This document shows positions 16,430-25,669 of a stretch of DNA of 64,000 nucleotides, one piece after another. This stretch comes from Mycobacterium sp. IDR2000157661. GTDB lineage: Bacteria; Actinomycetota; Actinomycetes; Mycobacteriales; Mycobacteriaceae. The notes below the pieces were generated by a model that ran no database searches, had not been told where the DNA came from, and saw only the letters and a list, made by a program, of their open reading frames with translations. Position 1 is the first letter of the stretch, and every line of letters starts with the position of its first letter. The translations under genes were made by a program, and so were the position numbers. The DNA is taken from the NCBI RefSeq assembly GCF_022317005.1, contig NZ_CP081006.1:1612001-1676000 (forward strand), read 5' to 3'.

Positions 16430-17803
16430 TCAGGCCACCTTCTCGTAGGCCACCGGCGGCGGGGCGTTCTCGGTGCCGGGAGTGACGGTGCCGCCGATCG
16501 GACACCGCGCCGTCTCGGGCACCTTCAGCAACGCGATCGCGCCGATCACGCAGGCGCCCATCATGTAGAACGCCGGGAACAGGTCGTTGCCCGTGCTCGT
16601 GGTGAGCCACTCGTTGACCGCCGGCGCCGTGCCGCCGAACAGCGACGTCGACACGTTGTAGGCGATCGCGAACCCGGCGTAGCGCACCTGGGTGGGGAAC
16701 ATCGCCGGGAACGTCGCCGAGATGGTCGCCAGCTGCGGCACGTAGAGCAGACCCAGGATTGCGAAACCGATCACAGCGCCCGCCATGTTGGTCCCCATCA
16801 GCAGGAACGCCGGCACGCCCGCAACGAAAAGACCGATGAGCGAGAACCACCACAGCGGCTTCCTGCCCACCCGGTCGGACAGCAGTCCGGCGAACGGAAC
16901 GAAGAACATCATCGACAGCATCCCGATGATCGGCACCAGTAGCGACTGGTCGGCCGACAGGCCGATCTGGGTTTCCAGATAGGTCGGCATGTAGCTGAGC
17001 AGCGTGTAGTTCACCACATTCAGCGCGACGACCATGCCGCCGAGTTGCAGGATGGGACGCCAATACCGGCTGACGAGGTCACGGAACTCGCGGGTGATCC
17101 CCTCTTCCGTCGCGCCCTCCTGCTCGAGCTCGCGGAAGATCGGGGTGTCGTCGAGCCGGGTGCGCAGGTAGATGCCGACCAGCCCGAGCGGCGCGGCGAC
17201 GAGGAACGGCAATCGCCAGCCCCACGCCTGCATCTGCTCGTCGCCGAGGACCAGCGAGCAGCCGAGCATGAGCAGCGCACCGGCGGAGAAGCCGGCCAGG
17301 GTGCCGAATTCGAGGAAGCTGCCCATCAGGCCGCGGCGCCGGTTCGGCGCGTACTCGGCCATGAATGTCGCCGCACCGCCGTACTCACCGCCGGTGGAGA
17401 AGCCCTGGATCATCCGCAGCAGAACCAGCAGGAACGGCGCCCACATTCCGATGGCGTCGTAAGTCGGGACCAGCCCGACGCAGAACGTCGCTGCCGCCAT
17501 CAGCAGGATCGTGATCGCCAGCACCTGTTTGCGACCGAGTCGGTCGCCGAGTGGCCCCCAGACGAACCCGCCGAGCGGTCTCACCAGGAACGAGACGGCG
17601 AATGTCATCAACGCCAGAAGCGTTGCGCTGCCGGCGTCGCCGGGGAAGATGGCTGTGGAGATGTAGGTTACGCCGTAGGCGTAGATGCCGTAGTCGAACC
17701 ATTCGGTCGCGTTCCCGATCGCCGAAGCCGCGATCGCCTTCCTCAATACTCCTGGCGGCGATTCCTTCTCGACGGTCGTGGTTCGAGAGTCGTCCGGGTC
17801 CAC
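16430..17803 (-). CDS. MFS transporter of the metabolite:H+ symporter (MHS, ProP/ShiA-like) type
   Basis: A 457-residue 12-helix membrane protein. Family signatures are present: NATEWFDYGIYAYGVTYIST in helix 1, GDRLGRKQVL in the loop 2-3, and IQGFSTGGEYGG in helix 4; the second-half loop has SDRVGRKPLWW. MHS members take up compatible solutes, alpha-ketoglutarate, shikimate or similar acids with protons. The substrate cannot be told. The GTG at 17803 is preceded by AAGGGG; an earlier GTG at 17854 is possible. The 220 bases upstream (17804-18023) hold its promoter region and no gene. Confidence 0.87.
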   Translation of the reverse strand: MDPDDSRTTTVEKESPPGVLRKAIAASAIGNATEWFDYGIYAYGVTYISTAIFPGDAGSATLLALMTFAVSFLVRPLGGFVWGPLGDRLGRKQVLAITILLMAAATFCVGLVPTYDAIGMWAPFLLVLLRMIQGFSTGGEYGGAATFMAEYAPNRRRGLMGSFLEFGTLAGFSAGALLMLGCSLVLGDEQMQAWGWRLPFLVAAPLGLVGIYLRTRLDDTPIFRELEQEGATEEGITREFRDLVSRYWRPILQLGGMVVALNVVNYTLLSYMPTYLETQIGLSADQSLLVPIIGMLSMMFFVPFAGLLSDRVGRKPLWWFSLIGLFVAGVPAFLLMGTNMAGAVIGFAILGLLYVPQLATISATFPAMFPTQVRYAGFAIAYNVSTSLFGGTAPAVNEWLTTSTGNDLFPAFYMMGACVIGAIALLKVPETARCPIGGTVTPGTENAPPPVAYEKVA

Positions 17804-18023
17804 GGGGTTCCCCTTGGTTGTCGTCGGCGCCGCGCCCCAGCCAGATGCGCACACGCCTGCGGATTCTGGGACATGCGTTGCCCGCTCGCCGTCGGTGAAA
17901 CGCTGATATCCGAATCGTTATCACTTCGGGTCTCGAGCTGCTGCGGCATACCGCCCCGTCGGCGCGGTATCGCCTCCGTTGCGACTACGCAACTGTTGAT
18001 CGATGCAAACACCGAGGTTGAAC

Positions 18024-19616
18024 TTACCTCGCGTTGCCCTCTTCGCCGTAAGAACTCGGCGATTCGCCGTGCTCGTCGTGGTCGGCCCCGTCGGCTCGCG
18101 CCGGTTCAAGCGCGACACTCCAGGACCGTTGGTAGGCCGCACGCGGCGCACGCGGACCTTCGGCGGGGCGGAGTTGCACGACCCTGCCGATGGCACGGCG
18201 CAGACCCGGTGGCCCCTCGACCCGGAAGAAGTCCCCGATGCGGCCGGCTCGGTACCGCAGTGGCGAGCCGATCAGTTCACCCATGACGACGCCGGACCCG
18301 ATCGCGAGCGCCGTGACGCCTGCGGCCATCGCCTGGGCCGCACCCTCGGCGAAGTTCTTGTCGACCGCGAAATAGAACACGGACCGGAAGACGGCCATGC
18401 CCGGCAGCATCGGCGTGATGCCCGCGGTCGCGGTCACCAGGGCCGGCGCCTGCCTGCGGATGGAGATCAGCGTCGCGAAGAGGCCGACCCCGACCGCGGC
18501 GGTCCCCGTCGCCACCAGGGGGCCGAAGCCGGCGAGACCGAACACGATCAGCACGGCTTCGGCCACCGCGGCCACCAACCCGGCAATCAGCACCGACCGC
18601 AGCCTGGCGTAGCTGGCGAGGGTCAGGCAGGCTCCGGCCAGTCCGGCGCCGAACACCGCGAGGGCGATGGTCACCGGCTGGTTCGGGATCACGAACAACT
18701 CGGTGGCGTCGACATGCAACGTGATCTCGATACCGGCGACCGCGGCGATCTGCAGTCCGGCCAGGATGCCGGCCACGATGCCCGCGGTGAGGAACAGCAC
18801 ATCGCCGAGGCGGGCGACAGCGGTGACCATGTATCCGGTCAGCGCGTCCTGCACCGAACCCACCAGGGTCATGCCCGCGAGCAGCATCACGATCCCGGTG
18901 GCGACCAGCGTCGTCGGACCCTGACCGGCGAACAGATACGCCGCCACCGCGACAAGGGTCGCGATCAACGCGCCCGCGGCCTGCAGGAAGAAGAACGGAG
19001 TGCCGACGCGATTGAGCAGCCGGCCGACCCGGTCGATCAGCACCGAGGAGAACGCGGCCAGAATGCACGTCAGCCAGTTGCCGCCGAGCAGCATCGCGAT
19101 ACCGAGCGCGAAGCCCGCCCATCCCGCGGTCGCGACCCAGCGGGGGTAGGGGTGCGGCCGTTCGCTCAGTTCGTCCATCCCGTCGTGGGCATCGTCGACC
19201 GAGACACCGCCGGAGGTGATGCGTCCGACCAGCTCGTCGAGCTCCGAGAGGCGCGAGTAGTCGGTCGACCGCGCCGCGACCGCGCGCACGATGGTGACCG
19301 GCGGACTGTCCACCGTGGGCAGCGCCGACACGAAAATGGTGGTGACGAAGACGTCGACGACGCAGTCGGTGAGCTGGTAGGCCTGTGCGACGTCCTGCGC
19401 GGTCGCGACGACGTCAGCAGTGCCCGAGCCCGACGAGAGCATGACCTCGGCGAGCCGGATCGTCAGGTCGAGCACCTTGCGGGTGTGCTGATCACCCAGT
19501 CCGGCCGAGGCCCGGCGGCGCTGGCCGGCGCCCGAAGCCGGGTCGCGCCGTCCCCGCAGCGCGACTTTCATTCCTCGGCGGCGGCGAGCCATGCCGCCGT
19601 TCTGATCGGCTTCCAT
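18024..19616 (-). CDS. thrE: Threonine/serine exporter (ThrE family)
   Basis: A 530-residue membrane protein of the ThrE family (DUF1212 plus DUF3815). The N-terminal cytoplasmic domain, about 45-165, contains LSSGSGTADVVATAQDVA. About ten hydrophobic segments follow from 168 to 475 with HPYPRWVATAGWAGF, the DRVGRLLNRVG loop and GITPMLPGMAVFR of the C-terminal module. It should export threonine and serine using the proton gradient, as in Corynebacterium. A TATCGT -10 (19630-19625) lies 8 bases before the ATG at 19616; a TTG three bases upstream is an alternative start. Confidence 0.87.
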   Translation of the reverse strand: MEADQNGGMARRRRGMKVALRGRRDPASGAGQRRRASAGLGDQHTRKVLDLTIRLAEVMLSSGSGTADVVATAQDVAQAYQLTDCVVDVFVTTIFVSALPTVDSPPVTIVRAVAARSTDYSRLSELDELVGRITSGGVSVDDAHDGMDELSERPHPYPRWVATAGWAGFALGIAMLLGGNWLTCILAAFSSVLIDRVGRLLNRVGTPFFFLQAAGALIATLVAVAAYLFAGQGPTTLVATGIVMLLAGMTLVGSVQDALTGYMVTAVARLGDVLFLTAGIVAGILAGLQIAAVAGIEITLHVDATELFVIPNQPVTIALAVFGAGLAGACLTLASYARLRSVLIAGLVAAVAEAVLIVFGLAGFGPLVATGTAAVGVGLFATLISIRRQAPALVTATAGITPMLPGMAVFRSVFYFAVDKNFAEGAAQAMAAGVTALAIGSGVVMGELIGSPLRYRAGRIGDFFRVEGPPGLRRAIGRVVQLRPAEGPRAPRAAYQRSWSVALEPARADGADHDEHGESPSSYGEEGNAR

Positions 19617-19662
19617 CAACTGGCACGATACTGACGGGCCGGATCGTCGATCCGCGGCCGGC

Positions 19663-20493
19663 TCAGCCGCGGTACGCCGCGACCTTGGCGGCGTACTCGT
19701 CGAGCAGGCGCAGCGAGTCGTCGAGCGGTTTGGTCGGCAGCAGCAGGTTCAGCTGGCCATAGCCCAGGTCGTCGAGCGCACGCCAGTAGTCCGGGTCGAT
19801 CGGCGTCCCGAACGTCGTCAACGGCACGTCGTGGCCCGCGCCTGAGCGCATCTGGTCGATGCGCTTGGCGAGCCGGTCGACCGGCAGCGGGTTGGAGATC
19901 CAGCCGGCGCCGTGCCGGATCACCCGCCTGACGGTGGCATCGGAGTCACCGCCGATCAGAATGGGCGGGTGCGGTTGCTGCACCGGCTTGGGACGTGAGT
20001 ACGACGGGTCGAAGTCGACGTACTTGCCGTGGTATTCGGCGGGTTCCTGCGTCCACAGCGCCTTGACGGCCTCGATGCGTTCGTCCAGCAGCGCACCGCG
20101 GGTCTTCGGGTCGGTGCCGTGGTGGCGTAGTTCCTCGATGTTCCATCCGGCGCCGACACCGAAGGTGAACCGCCCGCCCGAGATCACGTCGATGCTGGCG
20201 GCCTCTTTCGCGGTGATGATCGGGTCACGCTGGATGAGCAGCGCGATACCGGTGATCAACTCGATGCTGGAGGTGACCGCCGCGGCCGCGGCGAGCGTCA
20301 CGAAGGGGTCCAGTGTCCGGTAGTAGATCGCGGGCAGATCCCCGCCGAGCGGATAGGCCGATTCCCGGCTCGCCGGGATGTGGGTGTGCTCGGCGACGGC
20401 CAGCGCGTCGAAGCCGCGCTCTTCGACCGCACGTGCCAGCGACACCGTGTCGATGGTGTCGTCGTTGACGAAGGTGGAGATCCCGAAGTTCAT
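19663..20493 (-). CDS. LLM class F420-dependent oxidoreductase
   Basis: A 276-residue luciferase-like monooxygenase-fold protein of the mycobacterial F420 type. It begins MNFGISTFVNDDTIDTVSLA and has the typical VAEHTHIP stretch, the TGIALLIQRDPIITAKEAAS strand-helix and GGRFTFGVGAGWN motif, which contact F420. The active enzyme would transfer hydride to or from reduced F420; the substrate is unknown. The ATG at 20493 has GAGGGG upstream. It follows an SDR and a flavin monooxygenase gene on the same strand, 58 bases after the SDR stop, so it is probably in their operon and could act on the same compound. Confidence 0.87.
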   Translation of the reverse strand: MNFGISTFVNDDTIDTVSLARAVEERGFDALAVAEHTHIPASRESAYPLGGDLPAIYYRTLDPFVTLAAAAAVTSSIELITGIALLIQRDPIITAKEAASIDVISGGRFTFGVGAGWNIEELRHHGTDPKTRGALLDERIEAVKALWTQEPAEYHGKYVDFDPSYSRPKPVQQPHPPILIGGDSDATVRRVIRHGAGWISNPLPVDRLAKRIDQMRSGAGHDVPLTTFGTPIDPDYWRALDDLGYGQLNLLLPTKPLDDSLRLLDEYAAKVAAYRG

Positions 20494-20551
20494 GTGTGCC
20501 CCTCATTGCCGTCTCGGCGCTGCCAACACCCGTCGGCGGCGGGGTATTCCA

Positions 20552-21397
20552 TCAACCGAATGTGCGTTTCTCCCACCAGAGCACCAGCCGCGCGTGTGCC
20601 CGCGGCAGTAGTCGGACCAGGACGTCGACACCTTTGGCGTCGGTGCCCACCAGCACCCGTGGGCGGTTGGCCGCGACACCGGCGAGGATGATCTCGGCGG
20701 CTCGCACGGGTGACATCTTGAGCAGCTTGTCGTTGTACGCCTCCGCCCGCCGGCGCTGCTCCTCGGTGATCTCCCGCCCCGCGCGCTCGGCCTCGGCCAT
20801 CGCCGAGGTGGCGATGTTGGTGGCGATGCCACCGGGGTGCACGACGGTGACCCGCACCGGATGGCGCTCGGCCAGCATCTCGGCACGCAGCGATTCGGTG
20901 AATCCGCGAACCGCGAATTTCGTTGTGCAGTAAGCCGACATCGATGCCTGCGCCATCAGGCCGTTGAGGCTGGAGATGTTGACGACGTGCCCGTCTCCGG
21001 ACGCGATGAGATGCGGCAGGAACTCCTTGGTGCCGTGGATGACACCCCACAGGTTGATGTCGACGATGCGCTCGTATGTCTCGTAGTCGCCCTCGGCCAA
21101 TGGGACGGCACCGCCCGCGACGCCTGCGTTGTTGTAGAGCTGGTGGACGACGCCGTAGCGGTCGGCCACCGCGGCTGCATGGTCGCGAACCGCGGCGCGG
21201 TCACTGACGTCGAGCTTGTCGATGTGCGGTTCCTCGCCGACGGCGCTGACCCGCGCCGCCGTGCCACGCAGGCCTTCCTCGTCGACATCGGAGATTGCCA
21301 ACCGGGCGCCACGCCGGGACAGCCCGATGGCCAGCGCCCGCCCGATGCCCGAGCCGGCACCGGTGACCACCGCAACCTTGCCGTCGAAGGTGCTCAC
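20552..21397 (-). CDS. SDR family oxidoreductase
   Basis: A 281-residue short-chain dehydrogenase/reductase. TGAGSGIG is at 12-19, NNAG at 89-92, catalytic Ser near 142-143 in NISSLNG, and Y156/K160 in YCTTK. The C-terminal 60 residues (GVDVLVRLLPRAHARLVLWW) extend beyond the classical fold and look amphipathic, as in SDRs that touch membranes or lipid substrates. The GTG start overlaps the stop of the monooxygenase gene (GTGA at 21394-21397), so the two are co-translated. It probably oxidises or reduces an alcohol or ketone linked to the monooxygenase step. Confidence 0.88.
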   Translation of the reverse strand: MSTFDGKVAVVTGAGSGIGRALAIGLSRRGARLAISDVDEEGLRGTAARVSAVGEEPHIDKLDVSDRAAVRDHAAAVADRYGVVHQLYNNAGVAGGAVPLAEGDYETYERIVDINLWGVIHGTKEFLPHLIASGDGHVVNISSLNGLMAQASMSAYCTTKFAVRGFTESLRAEMLAERHPVRVTVVHPGGIATNIATSAMAEAERAGREITEEQRRRAEAYNDKLLKMSPVRAAEIILAGVAANRPRVLVGTDAKGVDVLVRLLPRAHARLVLWWEKRTFG

Positions 21398-22914
21398 GAG
21401 TGTTCCAGCGCTGCTTTGTGGTTCGACACCGTCTCGTAGGCGTCGATGTCGAAACGCCTGGTCTGCTTGCGGAACCGGAAGGTGAAGTCGGGCCACAGCG
21501 TGGTGTTGTTGCCGTGGTCGTCGAGATACCAACTGGCGCAGCCACCGGTCATCCACACCGATCCGGCGAGCTTGTCCTGCATATCGTCGTTGTAGACGTC
21601 CTGTGCATCCTGGCGGACGTCGATGCGGCTGAGGCCTCGGTTCACCATGGTGTCGACGGCGTCGACGATGTAGTTCAGCTGGGACTCGATCATGTAGACA
21701 ATCGACGTGTGGCCGAGCCCGGTGTTCGGCCCGACGAGGACGAACATGTTCGGGTAGCCCGCGATCGTGGTGCCCTTGTAGGCGCGCATGCCCTTGTCGG
21801 TGAAGGTCTGGCTCAGGCTCCGCCCGTCGCTGCCGCAGATGGTCTCGAACATCGGGGAGTCGGTGACGTGGAACCCGGTCGCCACGACGATCGCGTCGAC
21901 CTCCCGCACGGTGCCGTCCTTGGTGACGATGCTGCGGCCGACGATCTCGCGAATGCCGTCGGTGACGAGGTCGACGTGGTCGTGGTCCAGCGTCGGGTAC
22001 CAGTCGTTGGCGATCAGCATGCGCTTGCATCCGATGCGGAAGTTGGGTGTCACCTTGCGCCGCAGTTCGGGATCGCGGATCTCGGCGCGGATCTTCGCGC
22101 GGGAGAGCAGTTCGAACAGCTTCATGAACCGGGGGTTCTTCGCCAGGCCGACGACCTGCACTTCGCGTGCGGCGTAGATGCCCGCCCGCGCCAACCGCAG
22201 CACTCCTGGGATGTTGCGGAACGCCCACCGCTCGGCGCGGGTGAAGGGGCGGTCGAAGCGGGGCAGCAGCCACGGCGCGGTGCGCTGGTAGACGTCGATG
22301 TGGGCGACGCTGTCGGCGATCGCCGGGACGATCTGGATGGCCGAGGCCCCGGTGCCGATGACCGCGACCCGTTTACCGGTGAGGTCCGCGTCGTGGTTCC
22401 ACTGGGCGGAATGGAACAGTTCGCCCCCGAAGTCGTCGATGCCGGGGATGGCGGGCAGCGAAGGTTCGGCCAGGGCGCCGAACGCCCCGATCAGGATGTC
22501 GGCGGTCATCGTGCCGTGGCTGGTCGACAATTCCCAGCGATGGTGTTGCTCCTGCCAGGCGGCCCGTTTGACGTGACACCCGAAGACGTGCCGATCGAGG
22601 ACGCCCGCGTCGCGGGCCACGCCGCGGATGTACTCCTCGATCTCGGATTGGGTCGAGAACGACCGGGTCCAATCGGGGTTCAGCGCAAACGAGTACGAGT
22701 ACAGGTGGGACGGCACGTCGCACGCCGCGCCCGGGTAAGTGTTGTCGCGCCAAGTGCCTCCGACGTCGTCGCCGCGCTCAAGCACCAGGAAGTCGCGGTG
22801 CCCGGCCTCGTCAAGTCGCACTGCCGCGCCCAGGCCGGAGAAGCCGCTGCCGACGATGGCGATGTGGGTGTGGCTGGGCAGGCGCTGCGGCGGGATCGAG
22901 TCGTCCTCAGCCAC
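21394..22914 (-). CDS. Flavin-containing (Baeyer-Villiger type) monooxygenase
   Basis: A 506-residue flavoprotein monooxygenase. The FAD motif GSGFSG is near 22-27, the NADPH motif GTGASA near 187-192, and between them the Baeyer-Villiger fingerprint FGGELFHSAQW at 162-172. WRDNTYPGAACD is also typical. It would insert oxygen next to a ketone using NADPH, FAD and O2. The GTG at 22914 is preferred because GAGGGGG sits just before it; an ATG at 22929 is an alternative. It is first in an operon with an SDR and an F420-type oxidoreductase, a combination expected for stepwise ketone or steroid-like breakdown. Divergent from the MpaB-type gene. Confidence 0.9.
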   Translation of the reverse strand: MAEDDSIPPQRLPSHTHIAIVGSGFSGLGAAVRLDEAGHRDFLVLERGDDVGGTWRDNTYPGAACDVPSHLYSYSFALNPDWTRSFSTQSEIEEYIRGVARDAGVLDRHVFGCHVKRAAWQEQHHRWELSTSHGTMTADILIGAFGALAEPSLPAIPGIDDFGGELFHSAQWNHDADLTGKRVAVIGTGASAIQIVPAIADSVAHIDVYQRTAPWLLPRFDRPFTRAERWAFRNIPGVLRLARAGIYAAREVQVVGLAKNPRFMKLFELLSRAKIRAEIRDPELRRKVTPNFRIGCKRMLIANDWYPTLDHDHVDLVTDGIREIVGRSIVTKDGTVREVDAIVVATGFHVTDSPMFETICGSDGRSLSQTFTDKGMRAYKGTTIAGYPNMFVLVGPNTGLGHTSIVYMIESQLNYIVDAVDTMVNRGLSRIDVRQDAQDVYNDDMQDKLAGSVWMTGGCASWYLDDHGNNTTLWPDFTFRFRKQTRRFDIDAYETVSNHKAALEHS

Positions 22915-23002
22915 GATGCCCCCTCGCATGCGCTCCAGTACCTACGGTTGCGTACGTGATCATGTAGTAACCGCTTGTGACGACGAATACACCCGCGACA
23001 TA

Positions 23003-23034
23003 GGGTCCGTGAGAGAGGACCCGTGAGATAGGAC
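23003..23034. promoter_or_regulatory. Inverted repeat and 14-bp tandem repeat between the monooxygenase and MpaB genes
   Basis: GGGTCC (23003-23008), eight bases, GGACCC (23017-23022) is a perfect inverted repeat. Overlapping it, CCGTGAGAGAGGAC (23007-23020) is repeated directly as CCGTGAGATAGGAC (23021-23034) with one mismatch. The pair lies in the leader just before the ATG at 23041. A further near-palindrome, ACGTGATCATGT, is at 22954-22965. These are candidate control sites for the divergent genes. Confidence 0.45.
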
Positions 23035-23040
23035 AGAGCC

Positions 23041-24288
23041 ATGCTCCGATCGCCCGGTGCGCCCACCGCATTCCGGTACCCGCAGGCGAGCGCCGGGCGC
23101 GCCCGGATGCAGCGCCGGATGAGGCGGGTGACGGGGATCGACCTGTTTCCCTCCGACGCCGTCGCGCGAGCCTTCATCGCCGGTCTCAATGTGGGCGATC
23201 CCGTCGCGGAGCGGTTCGTCGCCGAGACGTATCACGGTGAACTCGGTGCCCGCAGGGCGCGTGAGCTGGTCGAGAGGGCGCAGCGCGACGGCATCGACAG
23301 CGTGCCCGAAGCGCCGGATTCGATGCGGGCGTTGTTCAACGAGTTCGAGCAGCTGCCCGACTGGGTGGACCCGCAGCTCGTGGACGAGGGGGCCGCCGTC
23401 TGGCGGCGGTGGGCCTACGCACTCGGCGCGCTGGGCAATGCCGGCACCAATGACACCTACACCGAAGGTTGGCTGGCGGTGCCGCTGTCACTGTCGGGCG
23501 GCTATGCCGGACAGCGGGCCCTGCACCGCTACCTCGAGACGTCGCGCTGGTGGATCGAGGTGTGCCGCCCCGGCGCGCTCCTCACTCCGGGTTCGCCTGC
23601 CCGCACGATCTCCCTGCACGTACGGATCATGCACGTCAGCGTCCGCGACCGGGTCAGGCACCACCCGGAATGGGACGAGCAGCGCTGGGGTCTGCCGATC
23701 AGCCAGTCGGCGATGCTGTTGACCCTGCTCGGCGGCAGCGTCGCACCGGCGTTCGGCCTGTTCCTGCTCGGCCACCTCACCTCGCCGCGGGAGATGCGCG
23801 CGGTCCTGCACTTCAACCGCTACTGCGGCCACCTGGTCGGCGTGCGCTGCGACGGCTACTTCCCCGAGACCGTCGCCGACGCGTGGCGCATCCTGTTCAT
23901 GGCCGATGCCGCCCGCAGCTACGACAGTGGTGACAGCGGTTCTGAACTCGTCGAGTCGTTCGTCCCGGCCTTCGCGCCGACCTCGGCGCATCGCGGTGTG
24001 CAGCGCCTGCGCGCCGAGTACCACTACTGCGTGCAGGCCGGCTATCTCGGGCTGTACATGCTGCCGTGGAACCGCCGTCGATACCGGCTGCCATCGGCGG
24101 TGCCCGGAATCCTATTGCTGCTGTTGCGATCTCCCGTCATCCTCGCGCTCGAGCTGGCGCGACGGGTGTCGCCGGGGGTGGACCGCCGATGGCAGCAGAC
24201 GAACCTGCGGCGCTGGGAGCGCTGGCTGCAGTGGCAGTCGGCAGGCAAGGCGGCGGCGTTCGAGGCTGCCGTGCCGCTGCGACGGTGA
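23041..24288 (+). CDS. Oxygenase MpaB family protein (DUF2236, latex-clearing-protein-like)
   Basis: A 415-residue protein of the DUF2236/MpaB group, which includes haem enzymes cleaving polyisoprene (Lcp) and a fungal oxidative-cleavage enzyme. Visible features are a helical fold, LVDEGAAVWRRWAYALGALG, several conserved His (RHHPEW, HFNRYCGHLVGVRCDGYFPE) and a hydrophobic stretch near 360-385 that could attach to the membrane. The haem ligands cannot be assigned with certainty. Mycobacteria have many members with unknown substrates. It is divergent from the monooxygenase operon, with control-like repeats at 23003-23034. Confidence 0.8.
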   Translation: MLRSPGAPTAFRYPQASAGRARMQRRMRRVTGIDLFPSDAVARAFIAGLNVGDPVAERFVAETYHGELGARRARELVERAQRDGIDSVPEAPDSMRALFNEFEQLPDWVDPQLVDEGAAVWRRWAYALGALGNAGTNDTYTEGWLAVPLSLSGGYAGQRALHRYLETSRWWIEVCRPGALLTPGSPARTISLHVRIMHVSVRDRVRHHPEWDEQRWGLPISQSAMLLTLLGGSVAPAFGLFLLGHLTSPREMRAVLHFNRYCGHLVGVRCDGYFPETVADAWRILFMADAARSYDSGDSGSELVESFVPAFAPTSAHRGVQRLRAEYHYCVQAGYLGLYMLPWNRRRYRLPSAVPGILLLLLRSPVILALELARRVSPGVDRRWQQTNLRRWERWLQWQSAGKAAAFEAAVPLRR

Positions 24289-24315
24289 TGACGACGGTGG
24301 CGTCGACCGTGCCCG

Positions 24316-24321
24316 TACGCT
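24316..24321 (+). promoter_or_regulatory. -10 box of a leaderless promoter (rhodanese lipoprotein)
   Basis: TACGCT matches TANNNT, with seven bases (CGACGTC) to the ATG at 24329. No ribosome site is present, in keeping with a leaderless transcript. Confidence 0.55.
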
Positions 24322-24328
24322 CGACGTC

Positions 24329-24772
24329 ATGAACGTGCAGAGGATCGTGTCGACGGTCATCTGGGCGGTGGTCGCCGGCGCGCTGCTCTGCGCATGCAGT
24401 TCGACCGGCGACGGGCCCGCCCCGGCCGCGCCCCCGTCCGAGACCGCGTCCGGTGCGCACAGCGGCCTGCTCGGTCCTGACGAATTCGCCTCGGCCATAG
24501 CCGAACCCGATCGGGTGACGATCAACGTGCACGTGCCCTACCAGGGTGACATCCCGGGCACGGACGTGTCGATCCCGTTCGATCAGATCGCCGATCAGGC
24601 ACACCGGCTGCCGTCGAGCAAGGATGCGGCACTGGCCGTCTACTGCCGCTCGGGTGCCATGAGCGCGACGGCAGCCGAGACGCTGCACTCCCTCGGCTAC
24701 ACCGATGTGGTCGACCTTGCGGGCGGCATGAAGGCCTGGGCGACCGCAGGCCGTCCGCTCGTCGGAGGCTGA
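24329..24772 (+). CDS. Rhodanese-domain lipoprotein
   Basis: A 147-residue exported protein with a lipoprotein-type signal (hydrophobic 6-20, candidate lipid-bearing Cys23 in LLCACSS) and a single rhodanese domain from about 48. The active Cys106 lies in VYCRSGAMSA, followed by the typical end DLAGGMKAW. Outside the membrane it may move sulfane sulfur or act as a redox sensor. The alpha/beta hydrolase gene follows 9 bases later, so the two are likely one unit. A leaderless -10 at 24316-24321 supports this start. Confidence 0.85.
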   Translation: MNVQRIVSTVIWAVVAGALLCACSSTGDGPAPAAPPSETASGAHSGLLGPDEFASAIAEPDRVTINVHVPYQGDIPGTDVSIPFDQIADQAHRLPSSKDAALAVYCRSGAMSATAAETLHSLGYTDVVDLAGGMKAWATAGRPLVGG

Positions 24773-24781
24773 GGTAACCAG

Positions 24782-25582
24782 GTGAGGGCCGACGATGGGG
24801 TTCCCGCGCCCCCGAAACCCCCGCTGATGCTGCTGCACGGCGTCACGTCCTCGGCGGCTGCGTGGGCCGACGTGGCGCCACTGCTGACCGGTTCTCATGA
24901 GCTCATCGTCCCGACGGCCGCGGGGCATCGCGGTGGTCCGGCACTGACGGGTAGGGCATCGATCGCAGCGTTGGTGGACGTGACGGAGCGACTGCTGAAC
25001 AGCCGCGGCCTCGATCGGGTGCATCTGGCGGGCAACTCGATGGGTGGCTGGATGGCGATCGAACTCGCGCGCCGGGGAAGGGCTTTGAGCGTGTGTGCGC
25101 TCTCGCCCGCCGGGTTCTGGACGCCGGGCGCCGCGGACGCGACGCGAGCCACCGCCACACTCCGTCGCATGAGGTCACTGAGCCGGTTGACGCGTCGCGT
25201 CGTGTCACCGGCGATGAAGGTGGCACTCGCGCGCAGGCTGGCGATGCGCGATGTGGCCGTGCACGGCGAGAACCTGACACCCCACCAGGCGGCGGAGGCA
25301 GCGCGCGACATGGTCGAATGCGCCGCCGCCGCAGACCTTCTCGGCACACAGGAGATGGTCGAGCCCTTGACGCCGGCACCGTGTCCGATCACGCTGGCAT
25401 GGTCCGCCCGGGACCGGCTGTTCCCGCCGTCGATCAACGGCGAGGTGGCCAGACGGCGAATACCCGACGCCCACTACGTCGAACTTCCCGACGTCGGCCA
25501 TGTCCCGATGATCGACGACCCGACGCTGTGCGCCGAAACGATCCTCGCGGCGACGCGAAGGGCGAGCGCGCCTGCGCCCTGA
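24782..25582 (+). CDS. Alpha/beta hydrolase
   Basis: A 266-residue alpha/beta-hydrolase. The oxyanion motif LLHGVTSS is at 17-24, the nucleophile elbow GNSMGG at 84-89 with Ser86, the acid is probably the Asp in WSARDRLFP, and the His lies in DVGHVPMIDDP. The cap domain is small. Activity is probably esterase or lipase-like; the substrate is unknown. The GTG at 24782 follows the rhodanese gene by 9 bases with GAGG before it, so it is probably co-transcribed. Confidence 0.88.
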   Translation: MRADDGVPAPPKPPLMLLHGVTSSAAAWADVAPLLTGSHELIVPTAAGHRGGPALTGRASIAALVDVTERLLNSRGLDRVHLAGNSMGGWMAIELARRGRALSVCALSPAGFWTPGAADATRATATLRRMRSLSRLTRRVVSPAMKVALARRLAMRDVAVHGENLTPHQAAEAARDMVECAAAADLLGTQEMVEPLTPAPCPITLAWSARDRLFPPSINGEVARRRIPDAHYVELPDVGHVPMIDDPTLCAETILAATRRASAPAP

Positions 25583-25669
25583 CGGTATTCGTCGTCCTCG
25601 GTCTAAGGCGTACCGATCATGACCAAAGCACCGTAGGCTCCCCCAGCAGGAGGGAGGGGTTCGACGACC

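Noticed and set aside
18003..19634. Long frame on the plus strand opposite thrE
   Set aside because: His/Arg/Gly-rich shadow of the real gene with no protein features.
20552..22273. A single 573-codon frame covering SDR and part of the monooxygenase
   Set aside because: Only the part from GTG 21397 shows SDR sequence; the rest is an Arg-rich shadow of the monooxygenase gene.
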